64,000 bases of DNA from Flaviramulus basaltis (GCF_900114265.1 NZ_FPKV01000002.1:1-64000), one strand, 5' to 3'; positions 6,943-16,192 are shown, counted from the first letter of the stretch. Translations and numbers: made by a program. The notes: a model not told the origin generated them from the sequence alone.

Positions 6943-7499
6943 TTGTAACTAGGATTTTCTGGCGCGTTTGACCAAATACTGTATTCACCACCAAATTCTA
7001 ACATTTTTTCTTTCCAGAAAGACTGATAATCTTTTTCGATGATACTTTTTTTGTAAACATTTTCGGTAACTACCCAAGAACTTGCTTTTAATTCATTTTC
7101 TAACTGACTAGATTCCCAACCAGAATACCCAAGAAAAAACTTAATATCATTTTCTTTTATAGTATTGTTTTTAATAAGTTCTGCAACTTTAGTAAAATCG
7201 CCTCCCCAATAAATACCCAAAGATATTTCAATACTATCTGGGATTAATGCTGGTATCTTATGAATAAAGTATAAGTTATCCTGTTCTACAGGACCTCCAT
7301 TGTAAACTTTAAAAGTAGCTTCTACTTCTGGTATTAATTCGTTAATGGTATATTCGAGTGGTTTGTTAAGAATAAAACCTATTGAGCCTTCATGAGTATG
7401 GTCAGCTAATAAAACAATGGAACGGTTGAAAGAAACATCTCCAATTATTGCTGGTTCTGCTATTAATAAATCTCCTTTTTTTGGATTAATTGTTACCAT
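6939..7499 (-). CDS. YqgE/AlgH family protein (DUF179)
   Basis: A 186-residue protein matching the AlgH family over its full length. Diagnostic segments are GDLLIAEPAIIGDVSFNRSIVLLADH near the N-terminus, GSIGFILNKPL (about 38-48), YNGGPVEQDNLYFIHK (about 67-82) and FLGYSGWESSQLENELKASSWVV (about 127-149). The family is widespread in Gram-negative bacteria with no settled biochemical role. In flavobacteria it is commonly found beside the HU gene, as here (121 bp apart, same strand). A terminator lies between them, so the two are probably separate transcripts. Confidence 0.9.
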   Translation of the reverse strand: MVTINPKKGDLLIAEPAIIGDVSFNRSIVLLADHTHEGSIGFILNKPLEYTINELIPEVEATFKVYNGGPVEQDNLYFIHKIPALIPDSIEISLGIYWGGDFTKVAELIKNNTIKENDIKFFLGYSGWESSQLENELKASSWVVTENVYKKSIIEKDYQSFWKEKMLEFGGEYSIWSNAPENPSYN

Positions 7500-7566
7500 G
7501 TTTTGAAATATTAATAACTAAATCTAATATTTATTTATTAAAAAAGCAACTGTTTTGAGTATATAA

Positions 7567-7605
7567 AAAAAAAATGCCTTCATAAAATGAAGACATTTTT
7601 TTTTA
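7567..7605 (-). terminator. Terminator after HU gene
   Basis: ATGCCTTCAT and ATGAAGACAT form a 10-bp stem with one A-C apposition, around an AAA loop (about 7574-7596), with A and T runs on both sides. It lies just downstream of the minus-strand HU gene and can act in either direction. Confidence 0.75.
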
Positions 7606-7620
7606 TTTAGCTAATAATAA

Positions 7621-7893
7621 TTAGTTTACTGCACTTGATAAATCAGATCCAGCTTTAAACTTTACAACGTTTTTAGCTTTGATTTTTATAGTTTGTCCAG
7701 TTTGTGGGTTTCTTCCTTCTCTAGCAGCTCTTTTAGAAACTGACCAAGAACCAAAACCTACTAAAGAAACTCTGTTTCCTTTTTGTAAAGCTCCTTCAAT
7801 TTCAATGATAGCACATTCTAAAGCTTTTTTAGCAGCAGCTTTAGTAATTCCAGCATGTTCTGCCATTGCGTCAATTAAATCTGTTTTGTTCAT
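7621..7893 (-). CDS. HU-family DNA-binding protein
   Basis: A 90-residue histone-like protein of standard HU length. The dimerisation helices occupy residues 1-38. The HU signature GFGSWSVSKRAAREGRNPQTG covers 46-66, with the DNA-intercalating proline at 63. The basic C-terminal strand region (IKIKAKNVVKFKAG) completes the DNA-binding arm. It coats and bends DNA as a dimer and helps compact the nucleoid. It stands alone between a terminator and its own promoter (7951-7980), as expected for an abundant single-gene transcript. Confidence 0.97.
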   Translation of the reverse strand: MNKTDLIDAMAEHAGITKAAAKKALECAIIEIEGALQKGNRVSLVGFGSWSVSKRAAREGRNPQTGQTIKIKAKNVVKFKAGSDLSSAVN

Positions 7894-7950
7894 AATATAA
7901 AAAATTTAATAATTAATAAAGTGGTTAAACATTTTTTGTTAAATCCTTTA

Positions 7951-7980
7951 CAAATTTATACGGATTATGCAATCATGCAA
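7951..7980 (-). promoter_or_regulatory. Probable HU promoter
   Basis: On the minus strand, TTGC is followed by 18 bases and TAAATTTG (7958-7951), a good -7 element with an imperfect -33. The predicted leader is about 50 bases. Confidence 0.55.
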
Positions 7981-8084
7981 GTAATAGCAAGGGAAATACC
8001 CGCTATTGTTGATAACTTCATAATTTTGTTAATAAAGGTAATGCATTTCATCGATTATTTTTAAATCTCAATGAGAATAAGGGT

Positions 8085-9032
8085 TTACAGCATTTTTGCA
8101 TTTGTTTCAAAACTATACCCATTTAAAAGTGATTTTATATCCATGGTGCGTTTACCTGGAAGTTTCATTTCCTTTATAATGATGAATCCTTTTTCTACAG
8201 CAACTTTTAATTCTTTTTTAGTTGAAACAATAGCTCCATTTTCTAATGGATGATCTATTAACTCTTTTTCAACGCTATATATTTTTACATCTAAATTTTC
8301 ATCACCATTAATTAATGTACACCAAGCAGCAGGATAAGGACTTAATCCTCTTACCATATTATATATATGGTCTATAGGATTATTCCAATCAATTTTACAG
8401 TTATCCTTATTTAGTTTGTAAGCCGTCTTTATGTTTTTGGTTTCTTTTTGAGGAATGGTTTTAACATCTCCTTTTTCTATAGAAGAAACAGTAGTTAAAA
8501 CCAACTTACTTCCAATAGTCATTAATTTGTCGTGCAAATTTCCAGCATTCTCATCTTGTTCAATTTTTATTTCTTCTTGAAGAATCATATCTCCAGTATC
8601 AATTTTTTCATCAATAAAAAATGTTGAAACGCCTGTTTTTGTTTCTCCATTTATTATTGCCCAATTTATTGGTGCTGCTCCACGGTAGTTTGGTAATAAA
8701 GATGCATGTAGGTTAAAAGTGCCATATTTTGGCATTTGCCATACAGCTTTTGGTAGCATTCTAAAAGCAACTACAATTTGAAGATTGGCATTTAGGGCTT
8801 TTAATTCATTTAAAAAATCCTCATTTTTTAAATTAGTAGGTTGTAAAATAGTTAAGTTTTGCGATTTAGCATATTCTTTTACAGCACTTTCGTTAAGCTT
8901 ACGTCCGCGACCTGCTGGTTTGTCTGGTGCAGTAATAACACCAACAATATTATAGTTGTTTTCTACAAGTGTTTTTAATGTGGCTACAGCAAAGTCTGGT
9001 GTGCCCATAAATACAATTTTTAAATTGTTCAT
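8085..9032 (-). CDS. fmt: Methionyl-tRNA formyltransferase
   Basis: A 315-residue enzyme that formylates initiator Met-tRNA using 10-formyltetrahydrofolate. The N-terminal domain begins with KIVFMGTPDFAVATL (5-19). The catalytic signature NLHASLLPNYRGAAPINW (107-124) supplies Asn107 and His109, and the DTGDM loop (145-149) the third catalytic residue. The C-terminal domain (about 205-315) is the oligonucleotide-fold tRNA-binding part. Its ATG overlaps the recQ stop by 4 bp, so it is translationally coupled in a recQ-fmt operon on the minus strand. The def gene often paired with fmt elsewhere is not in the window. Confidence 0.97.
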   Translation of the reverse strand: MNNLKIVFMGTPDFAVATLKTLVENNYNIVGVITAPDKPAGRGRKLNESAVKEYAKSQNLTILQPTNLKNEDFLNELKALNANLQIVVAFRMLPKAVWQMPKYGTFNLHASLLPNYRGAAPINWAIINGETKTGVSTFFIDEKIDTGDMILQEEIKIEQDENAGNLHDKLMTIGSKLVLTTVSSIEKGDVKTIPQKETKNIKTAYKLNKDNCKIDWNNPIDHIYNMVRGLSPYPAAWCTLINGDENLDVKIYSVEKELIDHPLENGAIVSTKKELKVAVEKGFIIIKEMKLPGKRTMDIKSLLNGYSFETNAKML

Positions 9033-10933
9033 AAATGACTTAATTTATATGTGTTTGTTGGAGTTATTGTTATAATGTTATGCTCTAAAAGTAGTTTTAA
9101 AACCGTTTTTAAATGGGTTTCAGAACAGTTTAATATAGCCATCATGTTTCTAGATGATTGATCACCGTTTTCTAATAATTCTATAACTCTGTTTTTAATG
9201 GTTTTAATATCTTGTGGTTTCTCATCCTTTTTAGAATTTATACAAACCGAACAAATACCACAAGGTTTTATGTCTTTTTCGCCAAAATAGGCGAGTAGTT
9301 GCATGCTTTTACAGACCGAATCGTTTTCAACATAATCAAGCATTGCATTTACTTGTTGTTGCTTTAATTTGTTTTGTTGTTCTATTATTGATGCAATTCT
9401 ATTGATGGTTTTATCATCTTCTCTGGGTTCAATAAATGTAACTTGAGCATCTGTTTTAGCTAAATTTAGAGTAATAATCCCATCACTTTCTAACTGCTGT
9501 AATATGTTTATAAGTTTACTTTCATTAGCAGAAGCTCTTTCAGCAATTTTTCCTAAATTAATTTTGGTTACATGATCAAAAATACCACCATACATTCTTA
9601 AAATAGACTTTACAATAATGTTAAAATCTAAGTGTGTTTCTAAATAATTAAAAAGAGCTTTATTTGATATAATAAACTGAGCAGTTATATTGTTTTTAAA
9701 TTGTTTTGATAAAGTAATAATGCTATTTCTATCTAATAACAATAAGGCATTGTAACATAAAACAGTACTAAAATTATAGGTTTTACAGAAGGTGTTAAAA
9801 TCAAAATCAAAAGTGAGGTATTCACCTTCGCCATAAGATATTTGAAAATAATTACACAATTTTCGGTACACTTGTTTAACAAAATCTACAGTTGGTAAAA
9901 CGTTTAAAAACTGATTTTTAACCAATACTTCATCACTATTATTTTTTAAAATAACAGCAAAAGCTTTTTCACCATTTCTCCCAACGCGACCAGCTTCTTG
10001 AAAATAACTTTCTATGCTTTCTGGTAAATTTAAATGAATAACCGTTTTTACATCAGGTTTATCAATACCCATACCAAAGGCATTTGTGGCAACCATAACT
10101 TGTTTTTGGTTGTTTATCCAAGCCGTCATATTAGCATCTTTTTCGGGGTTTGATAGTCCGCCATGATAATATGTCGCTGTTATTTTTTTAGATTTTAAAA
10201 AAGCACTTACTTCTAAAGTTGATTTTCGATTTCTAACATAAATAATGGAAGGCTTTTTATGTTTTTTTAAGATGGTTTCTAGCCTGTAGTATTTGTCATT
10301 TTCATGAAATACCATATAAGCTAAATTGGCTCTTAAAAAGGATTGTTTAAATATTTTTGGTTGAATAAAATCTAGTTCTTTAATAATATCATTTACAACT
10401 TCAGGTTTAGCAGAAGCTGTCAATGCCACAACATTTATGCTTGGTTGTAATTGACGTAAGAGTGTAATGTTTTTATAAGCAGGTCTAAAATCGCTTCCCC
10501 ATTGCGAAATGCAATGCGCTTCATCAACCGCAATTAAGTTCACATTCATTTGCTTAATACGGTCTTGTACTAACTCCTGTTGTAAACGCTCTGGCGAGAG
10601 ATATAAAAATTTATAATTCCCATAAATACAATTATCTAAAAGCGTGTCTAGTTCGCTATAGCTTATACCACTTGTAATAGCCATGGCTTTTATGCCTTTA
10701 TTATTTAATTGCTGTACTTGGTCTTTCATAAGCGCAATTAAAGGCGAGACAACAATGCAAATGCCTTCTTTTACTAGTGCAGGGATTTGAAAACATAATG
10801 ATTTTCCACCACCTGTTGGTAGTAACACAAAAGTGTCTTCGCCATCAAGAACAGCATTTATAATAGCTTCTTGTTCAGGCCTAAAAGTTGTAAAACCCCA
10901 ATAGCGTTCAAGTATGTTTATTGGGTGTTCCAT
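9029..10933 (-). CDS. recQ: RecQ-family ATP-dependent DNA helicase
   Basis: A 634-residue superfamily 2 helicase acting 3' to 5' in recombination and repair. Visible are FRPEQEAII (17-25), Walker A GGGKS (41-45), the DEAH box (137-140) with CISQWGSDFRP after it, and helicase C-terminal motifs (ATNAFGMGIDKPDVKTVIH, then ESYFQEAGRVGRNGE). The zinc-binding region has four Cys (VCKSMQ...KPCGICSVC). The C-terminal part is a winged helix (about 600-634); no HRDC domain is obvious, so this is a shorter RecQ type. It is flanked by fmt (4-bp overlap) and an AAA ATPase gene directly abutting its start. Confidence 0.95.
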   Translation of the reverse strand: MEHPINILERYWGFTTFRPEQEAIINAVLDGEDTFVLLPTGGGKSLCFQIPALVKEGICIVVSPLIALMKDQVQQLNNKGIKAMAITSGISYSELDTLLDNCIYGNYKFLYLSPERLQQELVQDRIKQMNVNLIAVDEAHCISQWGSDFRPAYKNITLLRQLQPSINVVALTASAKPEVVNDIIKELDFIQPKIFKQSFLRANLAYMVFHENDKYYRLETILKKHKKPSIIYVRNRKSTLEVSAFLKSKKITATYYHGGLSNPEKDANMTAWINNQKQVMVATNAFGMGIDKPDVKTVIHLNLPESIESYFQEAGRVGRNGEKAFAVILKNNSDEVLVKNQFLNVLPTVDFVKQVYRKLCNYFQISYGEGEYLTFDFDFNTFCKTYNFSTVLCYNALLLLDRNSIITLSKQFKNNITAQFIISNKALFNYLETHLDFNIIVKSILRMYGGIFDHVTKINLGKIAERASANESKLINILQQLESDGIITLNLAKTDAQVTFIEPREDDKTINRIASIIEQQNKLKQQQVNAMLDYVENDSVCKSMQLLAYFGEKDIKPCGICSVCINSKKDEKPQDIKTIKNRVIELLENGDQSSRNMMAILNCSETHLKTVLKLLLEHNIITITPTNTYKLSHL

Positions 10934-11542
10934 TTACATCCCTAATACTTTTAGAATGAAGTTGGTTCTTTTTTCAACCGTATCAAAAGGCACATCAATA
11001 AGTGTGTAATTATAATTTTTGTAGGTGTTTACTAAGTTGTCATGAATTTGTAAGGCTTGCTCGAAACTTTCATAGCGCTCATTATCACTAGTATAAATGG
11101 CTTCCCAAGGTTTTAAAATAAAAACAGTGTTATAAACGGCATTATTACAAGCATCAGCAAAATCTTTTGGATATTCATCTCCTATAAAATCCATATAAGC
11201 TAAAACATCAGGAATACCTCTATCAAAAAAAATATTTTTCTCTCCATAAATATCAGCTTCTATAAATTGTTTTTGTCTTCCTTTTAAAAGTAACTCACTA
11301 AATAATAAGGGTTTGGTTAAAAACAACTGATCTATGCCTTCTTTTTTTGCGTCTAAGGTTACTTGACGCGAAATTTCTTCCAGACAAATGTATCCTCTTT
11401 TAATCAATTCATTAATTAGGGTAGATTTTCCGGTTCCTGGACCTCCAGTAATAACAATTTTTTTTGTGCTCAATGTTGCAATTTTGCTGTAAAAATCGGA
11501 ATTTAACTGCGATAAAAAAAATAGAAGTAAAAACATCCTCAA
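10934..11542 (-). CDS. AAA-type P-loop ATPase
   Basis: A P-loop NTPase of the AAA_28/NadR-like kind, about 179-202 residues depending on the start. Walker A is GGPGTGKST, preceded by KKIVI. A DRGIPDVLAY segment follows in the position of Walker B in nucleotide-kinase-like folds. The first 24 residues (MRMFLLLFF...) look unlike the family. A TTG at 11473, giving a protein starting MSTKKIVITGG, matches the usual N-terminus better. The stop codon directly abuts the recQ ATG, so it heads a three-gene repair/translation operon. Substrate unknown. Confidence 0.8.
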   Translation of the reverse strand: MRMFLLLFFLSQLNSDFYSKIATLSTKKIVITGGPGTGKSTLINELIKRGYICLEEISRQVTLDAKKEGIDQLFLTKPLLFSELLLKGRQKQFIEADIYGEKNIFFDRGIPDVLAYMDFIGDEYPKDFADACNNAVYNTVFILKPWEAIYTSDNERYESFEQALQIHDNLVNTYKNYNYTLIDVPFDTVEKRTNFILKVLGM

Positions 11543-11625
11543 CTTAATATATATTAGAATAGCATAATTATTGATTAGATGTTATATATGATTATTAAAA
11601 AAATATAAAATATCATATGAAACTG

Positions 11626-11633
11626 TATATTTG
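11626..11633 (+). promoter_or_regulatory. -7 element before DUF493 gene
   Basis: TATATTTG is an exact match to the Bacteroidota -7 consensus, 17 bp upstream of the DUF493 start codon. No convincing -33 TTTG was found, and the leader would be only about 10 bases. Confidence 0.5.
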
Positions 11634-11650
11634 TAGCAGATAAAAACATT

Positions 11651-11944
11651 ATGAGCACACCTCCAAATTCAGACGAGTTTTACGAAAAATTAAAAGTACA
11701 ATTACACGATACTACAAGTTGGCCAGCAGAATATTTATATAAGTTTATAATAAAATCTGATGTTATTAAAATAGCAAAATTAGAAGCCATTTTTGATAAC
11801 ATGGGAGCAGTTATTAATACTACTGAATCTAAAAACGGAAAATACACCAGTGTTTCTATAAATTTACTTATGAGAAATCCTGATGCAGTCGTTGAAAAAT
11901 ACAAAGAAGTTGCAGAAAAAATAGAAGGTGTTATAAGTCTTTAG
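11651..11944 (+). CDS. DUF493 family protein
   Basis: A 97-residue protein with the ferredoxin-like fold expected of DUF493 (YbeD family): WPAEYLYKFIIKSD (19-32), a helix around IAKLEAIFDNMG, then the KYTSVSINLLMRNPDAVVEKYKEVAE segment. The family is conserved but has no proven molecular role; a regulatory ACT-like function has been suggested for relatives. It is the first gene of a plus-strand run leading into DUF4290 and murA. Confidence 0.88.
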   Translation: MSTPPNSDEFYEKLKVQLHDTTSWPAEYLYKFIIKSDVIKIAKLEAIFDNMGAVINTTESKNGKYTSVSINLLMRNPDAVVEKYKEVAEKIEGVISL

Positions 11945-11958
11945 TTTTTTTTTGTATT

Positions 11959-12672
11959 TTGCGCAAGCATAACAACTACAATGCAACAATATTTAACTCT
12001 ACACAAGATATTATTTTGATTATAGATGATTTAGAATACAACACAGAGCGTGAACATTTAATCATTCCGGAATACGGACGCCACATGCAGAAAATGATTA
12101 ATTACGCTAAAACATTAGAAACAAAAGAAGAACGTAATAAAGTTGCAAAAGGCATTATTGCGGTTATGGGAAACATGCAACCGCATTTAAGAGATGTTCC
12201 AGATTTTCAACATAAACTTTGGGATCAGCTTTTTATTATGGCTAATTTCGAGTTGGATGTAGATTCTCCTTATGAGAAACCTACTAAAGAACTTTTAGAG
12301 GAACGTCCACAACCTTTAAAATACCCACAAAATTTCCCTAAATATCGTTTTTACGGAAACAATATTAAAACCATGATAGACGTTGCTAATACATGGGAAG
12401 AAGGCGAGCTTAAAGAAGCACTTACTTTTACTATTGCAAACCACATGAAAAAGTGTTTTTTAAATTGGAATAAAGACACCGTGGAAGATGATGTTATTTA
12501 TAAGCATTTATATGAGCTTTCTGATGGAAAAATTAATTTAAAGAATTCTGATGAAGATTTAACAGATGCAACAAGCTTAATGCGATCTAAAAATAAATTT
12601 TCTAGTAATAATAATACTAAGAAAACTCATCACAAAAAGAGTACTAATAACCGTCAAAGAAAACGCTACTAA
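11959..12672 (+). CDS. DUF4290 family protein
   Basis: A conserved Bacteroidota protein, recognised by LEYNTEREHLIIPEYGRHMQKM near the start. A helical body follows, ending in a Lys/Asn/His-rich basic tail (about 212-237) that may contact nucleic acid. The start is uncertain: no in-frame ATG precedes the conserved block. The candidates are TTG at 11959 (237 residues) and TTG at 12016 (about 218 residues). A TATTTTG sequence overlaps the first of these, so the later start may be the real one. It lies 6 bp ahead of murA and is presumably cotranscribed with it. Function unknown. Confidence 0.85.
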   Translation: MRKHNNYNATIFNSTQDIILIIDDLEYNTEREHLIIPEYGRHMQKMINYAKTLETKEERNKVAKGIIAVMGNMQPHLRDVPDFQHKLWDQLFIMANFELDVDSPYEKPTKELLEERPQPLKYPQNFPKYRFYGNNIKTMIDVANTWEEGELKEALTFTIANHMKKCFLNWNKDTVEDDVIYKHLYELSDGKINLKNSDEDLTDATSLMRSKNKFSSNNNTKKTHHKKSTNNRQRKRY

Positions 12673-12678
12673 ACCTGC

Positions 12679-13989
12679 ATGGGAACATTTAAAATTGAAG
12701 GTGGTCACCAACTAAAAGGAAGTATACAGCCACAAGGTGCAAAAAACGAAGCATTACAAATTTTATGTGCTGTTTTATTAACTCCAAAGCTAATTACAAT
12801 ACATAACATTCCAGATATTGTTGATGTTAATAAGCTTATAAACTTACTTAAAAAGCTTGGGGTTAAAATTGAAAAACTATCAAAAGGTACTTATACATTT
12901 CAAGCAGATGAAGTTAATTTAAAATACTTAGAATCAGACGAATTTAAAGTTGATGGTCGCGGTTTACGTGGTTCTATCATGATTGTAGGTCCGTTATTAG
13001 CACGTTTTGGAAAAGGCTATATTCCTAAACCAGGAGGTGATAAAATAGGACGTCGTCGTTTAGACACACATTTTGAAGGCTTAATAAAACTGGGTGCTAA
13101 ATTTAGATACAGTAAAGAAGATCAATTTTACGGTGTAGAAGCAGATAAATTAAAAGGTACGTACATGCTTCTTGAAGAGGCTTCAGTTACCGGGACAGCA
13201 AATATTGTAATGGCTGCAGTTTTAGCCGAAGGACAAACAACAATATATAATGCAGCGTGTGAACCATATTTACAGCAATTATGTAAAATGCTGAATAGAA
13301 TGGGAGCAAAAATTAGTGGTGTTGGTTCTAATATGTTGATTATTGATGGTGTAGATAGTTTAGGCGGAACAGACCATACAATGCTTCCAGATATGATTGA
13401 AATTGGAAGTTGGATTGGTTTAGCAGCGATGACTAAAAGTGAACTAACCATTACCAATGTATCATGGAATGATTTAGGAGTTATCCCTAATGTATTTAGA
13501 AAATTAGGTATTACTGTTGAAAAGCGTGGTGACGATATTCATATCCCAGCGCATACTGATGGTTACGAAATACAAAGTTTTATTGATGGTTCTATACTAA
13601 CCATTTCTGATGCACCTTGGCCTGGATTTACTCCAGATTTGTTGAGTATTATTTTAGTAGTAGCTACACAAGCAAGAGGTAGTGTTTTAATACATCAAAA
13701 AATGTTTGAAAGCCGCTTATTCTTTGTAGATAAGTTAATCGATATGGGAGCAAAAATTATTTTATGCGATCCACATAGAGCTACAGTTATTGGCCATGAT
13801 TATAAATCGACTTTAAAAGCAACTACGATGACTTCTCCAGATATTCGTGCTGGTGTATCTTTACTTATTGCAGCATTATCTGCAAAAGGGACTTCTACAA
13901 TTCAAAATATTGAGCAAATTGACAGAGGTTACGAAAACATTGATGAACGTTTACGTGCTATTGGAGCTAAGATTGAGAGGGTCGAGTAG
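12679..13989 (+). CDS. murA: UDP-GlcNAc 1-carboxyvinyltransferase MurA (Asp-type)
   Basis: A 436-residue enzyme for the first committed step of peptidoglycan synthesis, transferring enolpyruvate from PEP to UDP-GlcNAc in the cytoplasm. The N-terminal GSIQPQGAKNEALQ (14-27) supplies the catalytic Lys-Asn pair. The mobile loop reads PKPGGDKIGRRRLDTH, so the residue equivalent to Cys115 of E. coli is Asp121. Asp-type MurA enzymes are known to remain active and to resist the Cys-targeting drug fosfomycin. The six-repeat inside-out barrel continues to ENIDERLRAIGAKIERV at the C-terminus. A strong terminator follows. Confidence 0.96.
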   Translation: MGTFKIEGGHQLKGSIQPQGAKNEALQILCAVLLTPKLITIHNIPDIVDVNKLINLLKKLGVKIEKLSKGTYTFQADEVNLKYLESDEFKVDGRGLRGSIMIVGPLLARFGKGYIPKPGGDKIGRRRLDTHFEGLIKLGAKFRYSKEDQFYGVEADKLKGTYMLLEEASVTGTANIVMAAVLAEGQTTIYNAACEPYLQQLCKMLNRMGAKISGVGSNMLIIDGVDSLGGTDHTMLPDMIEIGSWIGLAAMTKSELTITNVSWNDLGVIPNVFRKLGITVEKRGDDIHIPAHTDGYEIQSFIDGSILTISDAPWPGFTPDLLSIILVVATQARGSVLIHQKMFESRLFFVDKLIDMGAKIILCDPHRATVIGHDYKSTLKATTMTSPDIRAGVSLLIAALSAKGTSTIQNIEQIDRGYENIDERLRAIGAKIERVE

Positions 13990-14025
13990 ACTTATAATAT
14001 TTGATATAGACAACGTTACAATTAT

Positions 14026-14066
14026 AAAAAAGGTTAAAAATTCTTACTTGAGAACTTTTAACCTTT
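14026..14066. terminator. Bidirectional terminator after murA
   Basis: AAAAAGGTTAAAA and TTTTAACCTTTTT form a long stem around a 16-base loop, in the 88-bp gap between the convergent murA and haloperoxidase genes. It can serve both. Confidence 0.8.
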
Positions 14067-14077
14067 TTCCTTTTTAA

Positions 14078-16030
14078 TTAAATCCGAATACTATCTCCTC
14101 CAAATAAAGGAATTGACATAGAAAAATTTTCATTGAACATTAATTTTTGTTCTTCTAAAATTCCAATAGCAATTCTTTCTCCCATTAATAAAGACTCATA
14201 ATAATCTGTAAAATAATGCACACCTGCCCAATTTCTTGCAATAGAGATATTTGATGCTAGTTTATTCAGTTCTCCCTCAACTGTTAAACGTGATCTGTTA
14301 CCTTTTTTATCAAAAACAGGAACTGATTTTAGTTGGGTTCCTTCATTTACCGATACATATGCCATATCAGAATTTGTTCCATCTGCTTTAAAGACACTAG
14401 TACAATCAAAAAAACCTTTCAAAACCGTAATACAAGCACCTGCCACTGTAGCATGTCCTGCTCCATATGCCGGATGCATAGGAGAACCTTCTGAAAAAGC
14501 CATTGGCAATAAATAATTACTAGAATTATTAGCAGGATCAGATTCATATAGTTTGCCATTTGAAGCATTAACTTGTTTTAAAATACTATTCTCTCCAGAA
14601 TCTAATATATCTCTCATTTCTATTAGTTCTTCAATATTCATAGTATCAGCTTTTGTAATTCTAGCAGCTAAAACTTCTGGTCTGCATCTTCTATGAATAT
14701 TATATTTTTGAAATCTTACTGCTTTTAAAGCTCTAGTAGCAACTTCTGTGACCAAGGTTAGAATATGTGGTCCCCCAAAATGAGCAAAACCTTGTTGGTG
14801 GTCTCTTTTATCATCCTCTTGAAATGGTATTCCAGGATCATAAGGTGTATTATTTCCTAATAGTATGAGGCAAGCATTTAGATAAGCTTCATAAAGCGCA
14901 TCAAAATGCACGTAAGTTGCTAAATCTCTAGGCGTATAAATAAATCTTCTTAAAGGTTCTCCATTTTGAGTGTAACTTTCTAATCCAGAAACTTTAGCTG
15001 CATTTTGAACATCAAACCATTCTTCCCACTTAGTCATATAATTTCTTGGGTTTGCAATTCTTACTTTTTGTTCCACAGAAATAGCTCCATAAGATATTTT
15101 ACCCTCTTCTATTCTATCTTTTGCGTTGTTATCTGCAAAACCAATTCCTTTATTTCCAATTAGTAGAAATTGTGATACATAAGGACCAATATCATCTCCT
15201 TTTGTTATACCTCGAAATGCTGTTGAAGGATTAGGACATTGTCTATAGCATCTTCTGGCTTCTTCATTAGGATTCAATTTTAATTCTTTATTAGAGAACC
15301 AATCCAATTTTTTTAGTTCTTCTGTAATATCAAGAAATTTTAGTACATCAGATTTTTCTGTACATAGATCATCTAATTCTGGTTTATTTACTATTCCTCT
15401 TTTTGGTATAAGATTACATTTGTTTTCTCCTAAAAATTCTTTTTCTATAAGTCCAGCACTTAAAGCATTTAATGGTACATCTCTCATTAATGCTTGTGAA
15501 TATACTTCGGCTATTTCTGCGATTAATTCTGGACTTCCTAATTTTGGAGCTGGAGGCATAGTAACAGATTGTGCATCTGGACCTTCAAGTTCATATGCTA
15601 ATCCTGCACTTTGACTTTCCCAAGCCCTTAATTTTGCTGGATTATCTGGGTCTACATTAGTTGCATCTAATTTACTTTTTTTTGCGATTATAGATTTCCA
15701 ATCATCAGCATCTGGTTGAAGACAATGATCTCCTTCATGTATGGTATGTTCTTCTGGTCCCAATGGTGTGTCTCTAAAATCCCTATAATCACCGCTGTCT
15801 ATAGCTCTAACAAAATTTGTAAAGTGCTCAGGATTTTTTACTAATCCTGTATCAAAATTGTGAGGTAAACCCTTTGAGAAGCTAACAAGATATGAGGGTT
15901 TACCGTCGTCCTCATGTCTAAATTTTAATTCGTCTCCATTGCTTTTATGACTAACCGTAAGTCTTTGGTTAGCCATTTGGTTCGCTTCATTACGCTTTCT
16001 CCAAGCTTCATTTTTTCTAAAATTATTCAT
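14078..16030 (-). CDS. Vanadium-dependent haloperoxidase (PAP2-type)
   Basis: A 650-residue enzyme of the algal/cyanobacterial bromoperoxidase type, oxidising halide with hydrogen peroxide on a vanadate cofactor. All spacings of the Corallina enzyme's active site are kept: Lys442 and Arg450 (8 apart), catalytic His519, the AGH triplet 524-526, and Arg599 and His605 (6 apart). The one departure is Ala524, where the red algal enzyme has a vanadate-binding Ser. No signal peptide is visible, so export would need another route. The TPYDPGIPF and HFGGPH segments are typical. It lies alone, upstream of a terminator, with a repeated 29-bp box about 134 bp before its start. Confidence 0.9.
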   Translation of the reverse strand: MNNFRKNEAWRKRNEANQMANQRLTVSHKSNGDELKFRHEDDGKPSYLVSFSKGLPHNFDTGLVKNPEHFTNFVRAIDSGDYRDFRDTPLGPEEHTIHEGDHCLQPDADDWKSIIAKKSKLDATNVDPDNPAKLRAWESQSAGLAYELEGPDAQSVTMPPAPKLGSPELIAEIAEVYSQALMRDVPLNALSAGLIEKEFLGENKCNLIPKRGIVNKPELDDLCTEKSDVLKFLDITEELKKLDWFSNKELKLNPNEEARRCYRQCPNPSTAFRGITKGDDIGPYVSQFLLIGNKGIGFADNNAKDRIEEGKISYGAISVEQKVRIANPRNYMTKWEEWFDVQNAAKVSGLESYTQNGEPLRRFIYTPRDLATYVHFDALYEAYLNACLILLGNNTPYDPGIPFQEDDKRDHQQGFAHFGGPHILTLVTEVATRALKAVRFQKYNIHRRCRPEVLAARITKADTMNIEELIEMRDILDSGENSILKQVNASNGKLYESDPANNSSNYLLPMAFSEGSPMHPAYGAGHATVAGACITVLKGFFDCTSVFKADGTNSDMAYVSVNEGTQLKSVPVFDKKGNRSRLTVEGELNKLASNISIARNWAGVHYFTDYYESLLMGERIAIGILEEQKLMFNENFSMSIPLFGGDSIRI

Positions 16031-16163
16031 AATGTAGATTTTTAATAGTTAAAATGGATTTTTAAACCCACATTTTACTGTCTGGAGAGAGAGAAAACAG
16101 CTTAATAAAGTAAGTCTAATTATTTTAACCTGTTGAAGAACAAATTTAGGTTTTAAATAAGAA

Positions 16164-16192
16164 AAATAAAATACGTGATTATACGTATTTTT
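16164..16192. promoter_or_regulatory. 29-bp box, copy 1 (haloperoxidase side)
   Basis: AAATAAAATA, five variable bases, then TTATACGTATTTTT. An inverted repeat AAATACGT-GATTAT-ACGTATTT is embedded (16169-16190). It lies 134 bp upstream of the haloperoxidase gene; a copy with 24 of 29 identical bases is at 16596-16624. The geometry suits a dimeric regulator. The rest of 16031-16311 shows no gene. Confidence 0.6.

Noticed and set aside
7921-7945. GTTAAACATTTTTTG near HU as a regulon box
   Set aside because: It lies in the HU leader, on the wrong strand relative to the promoter and without the partner half-site.
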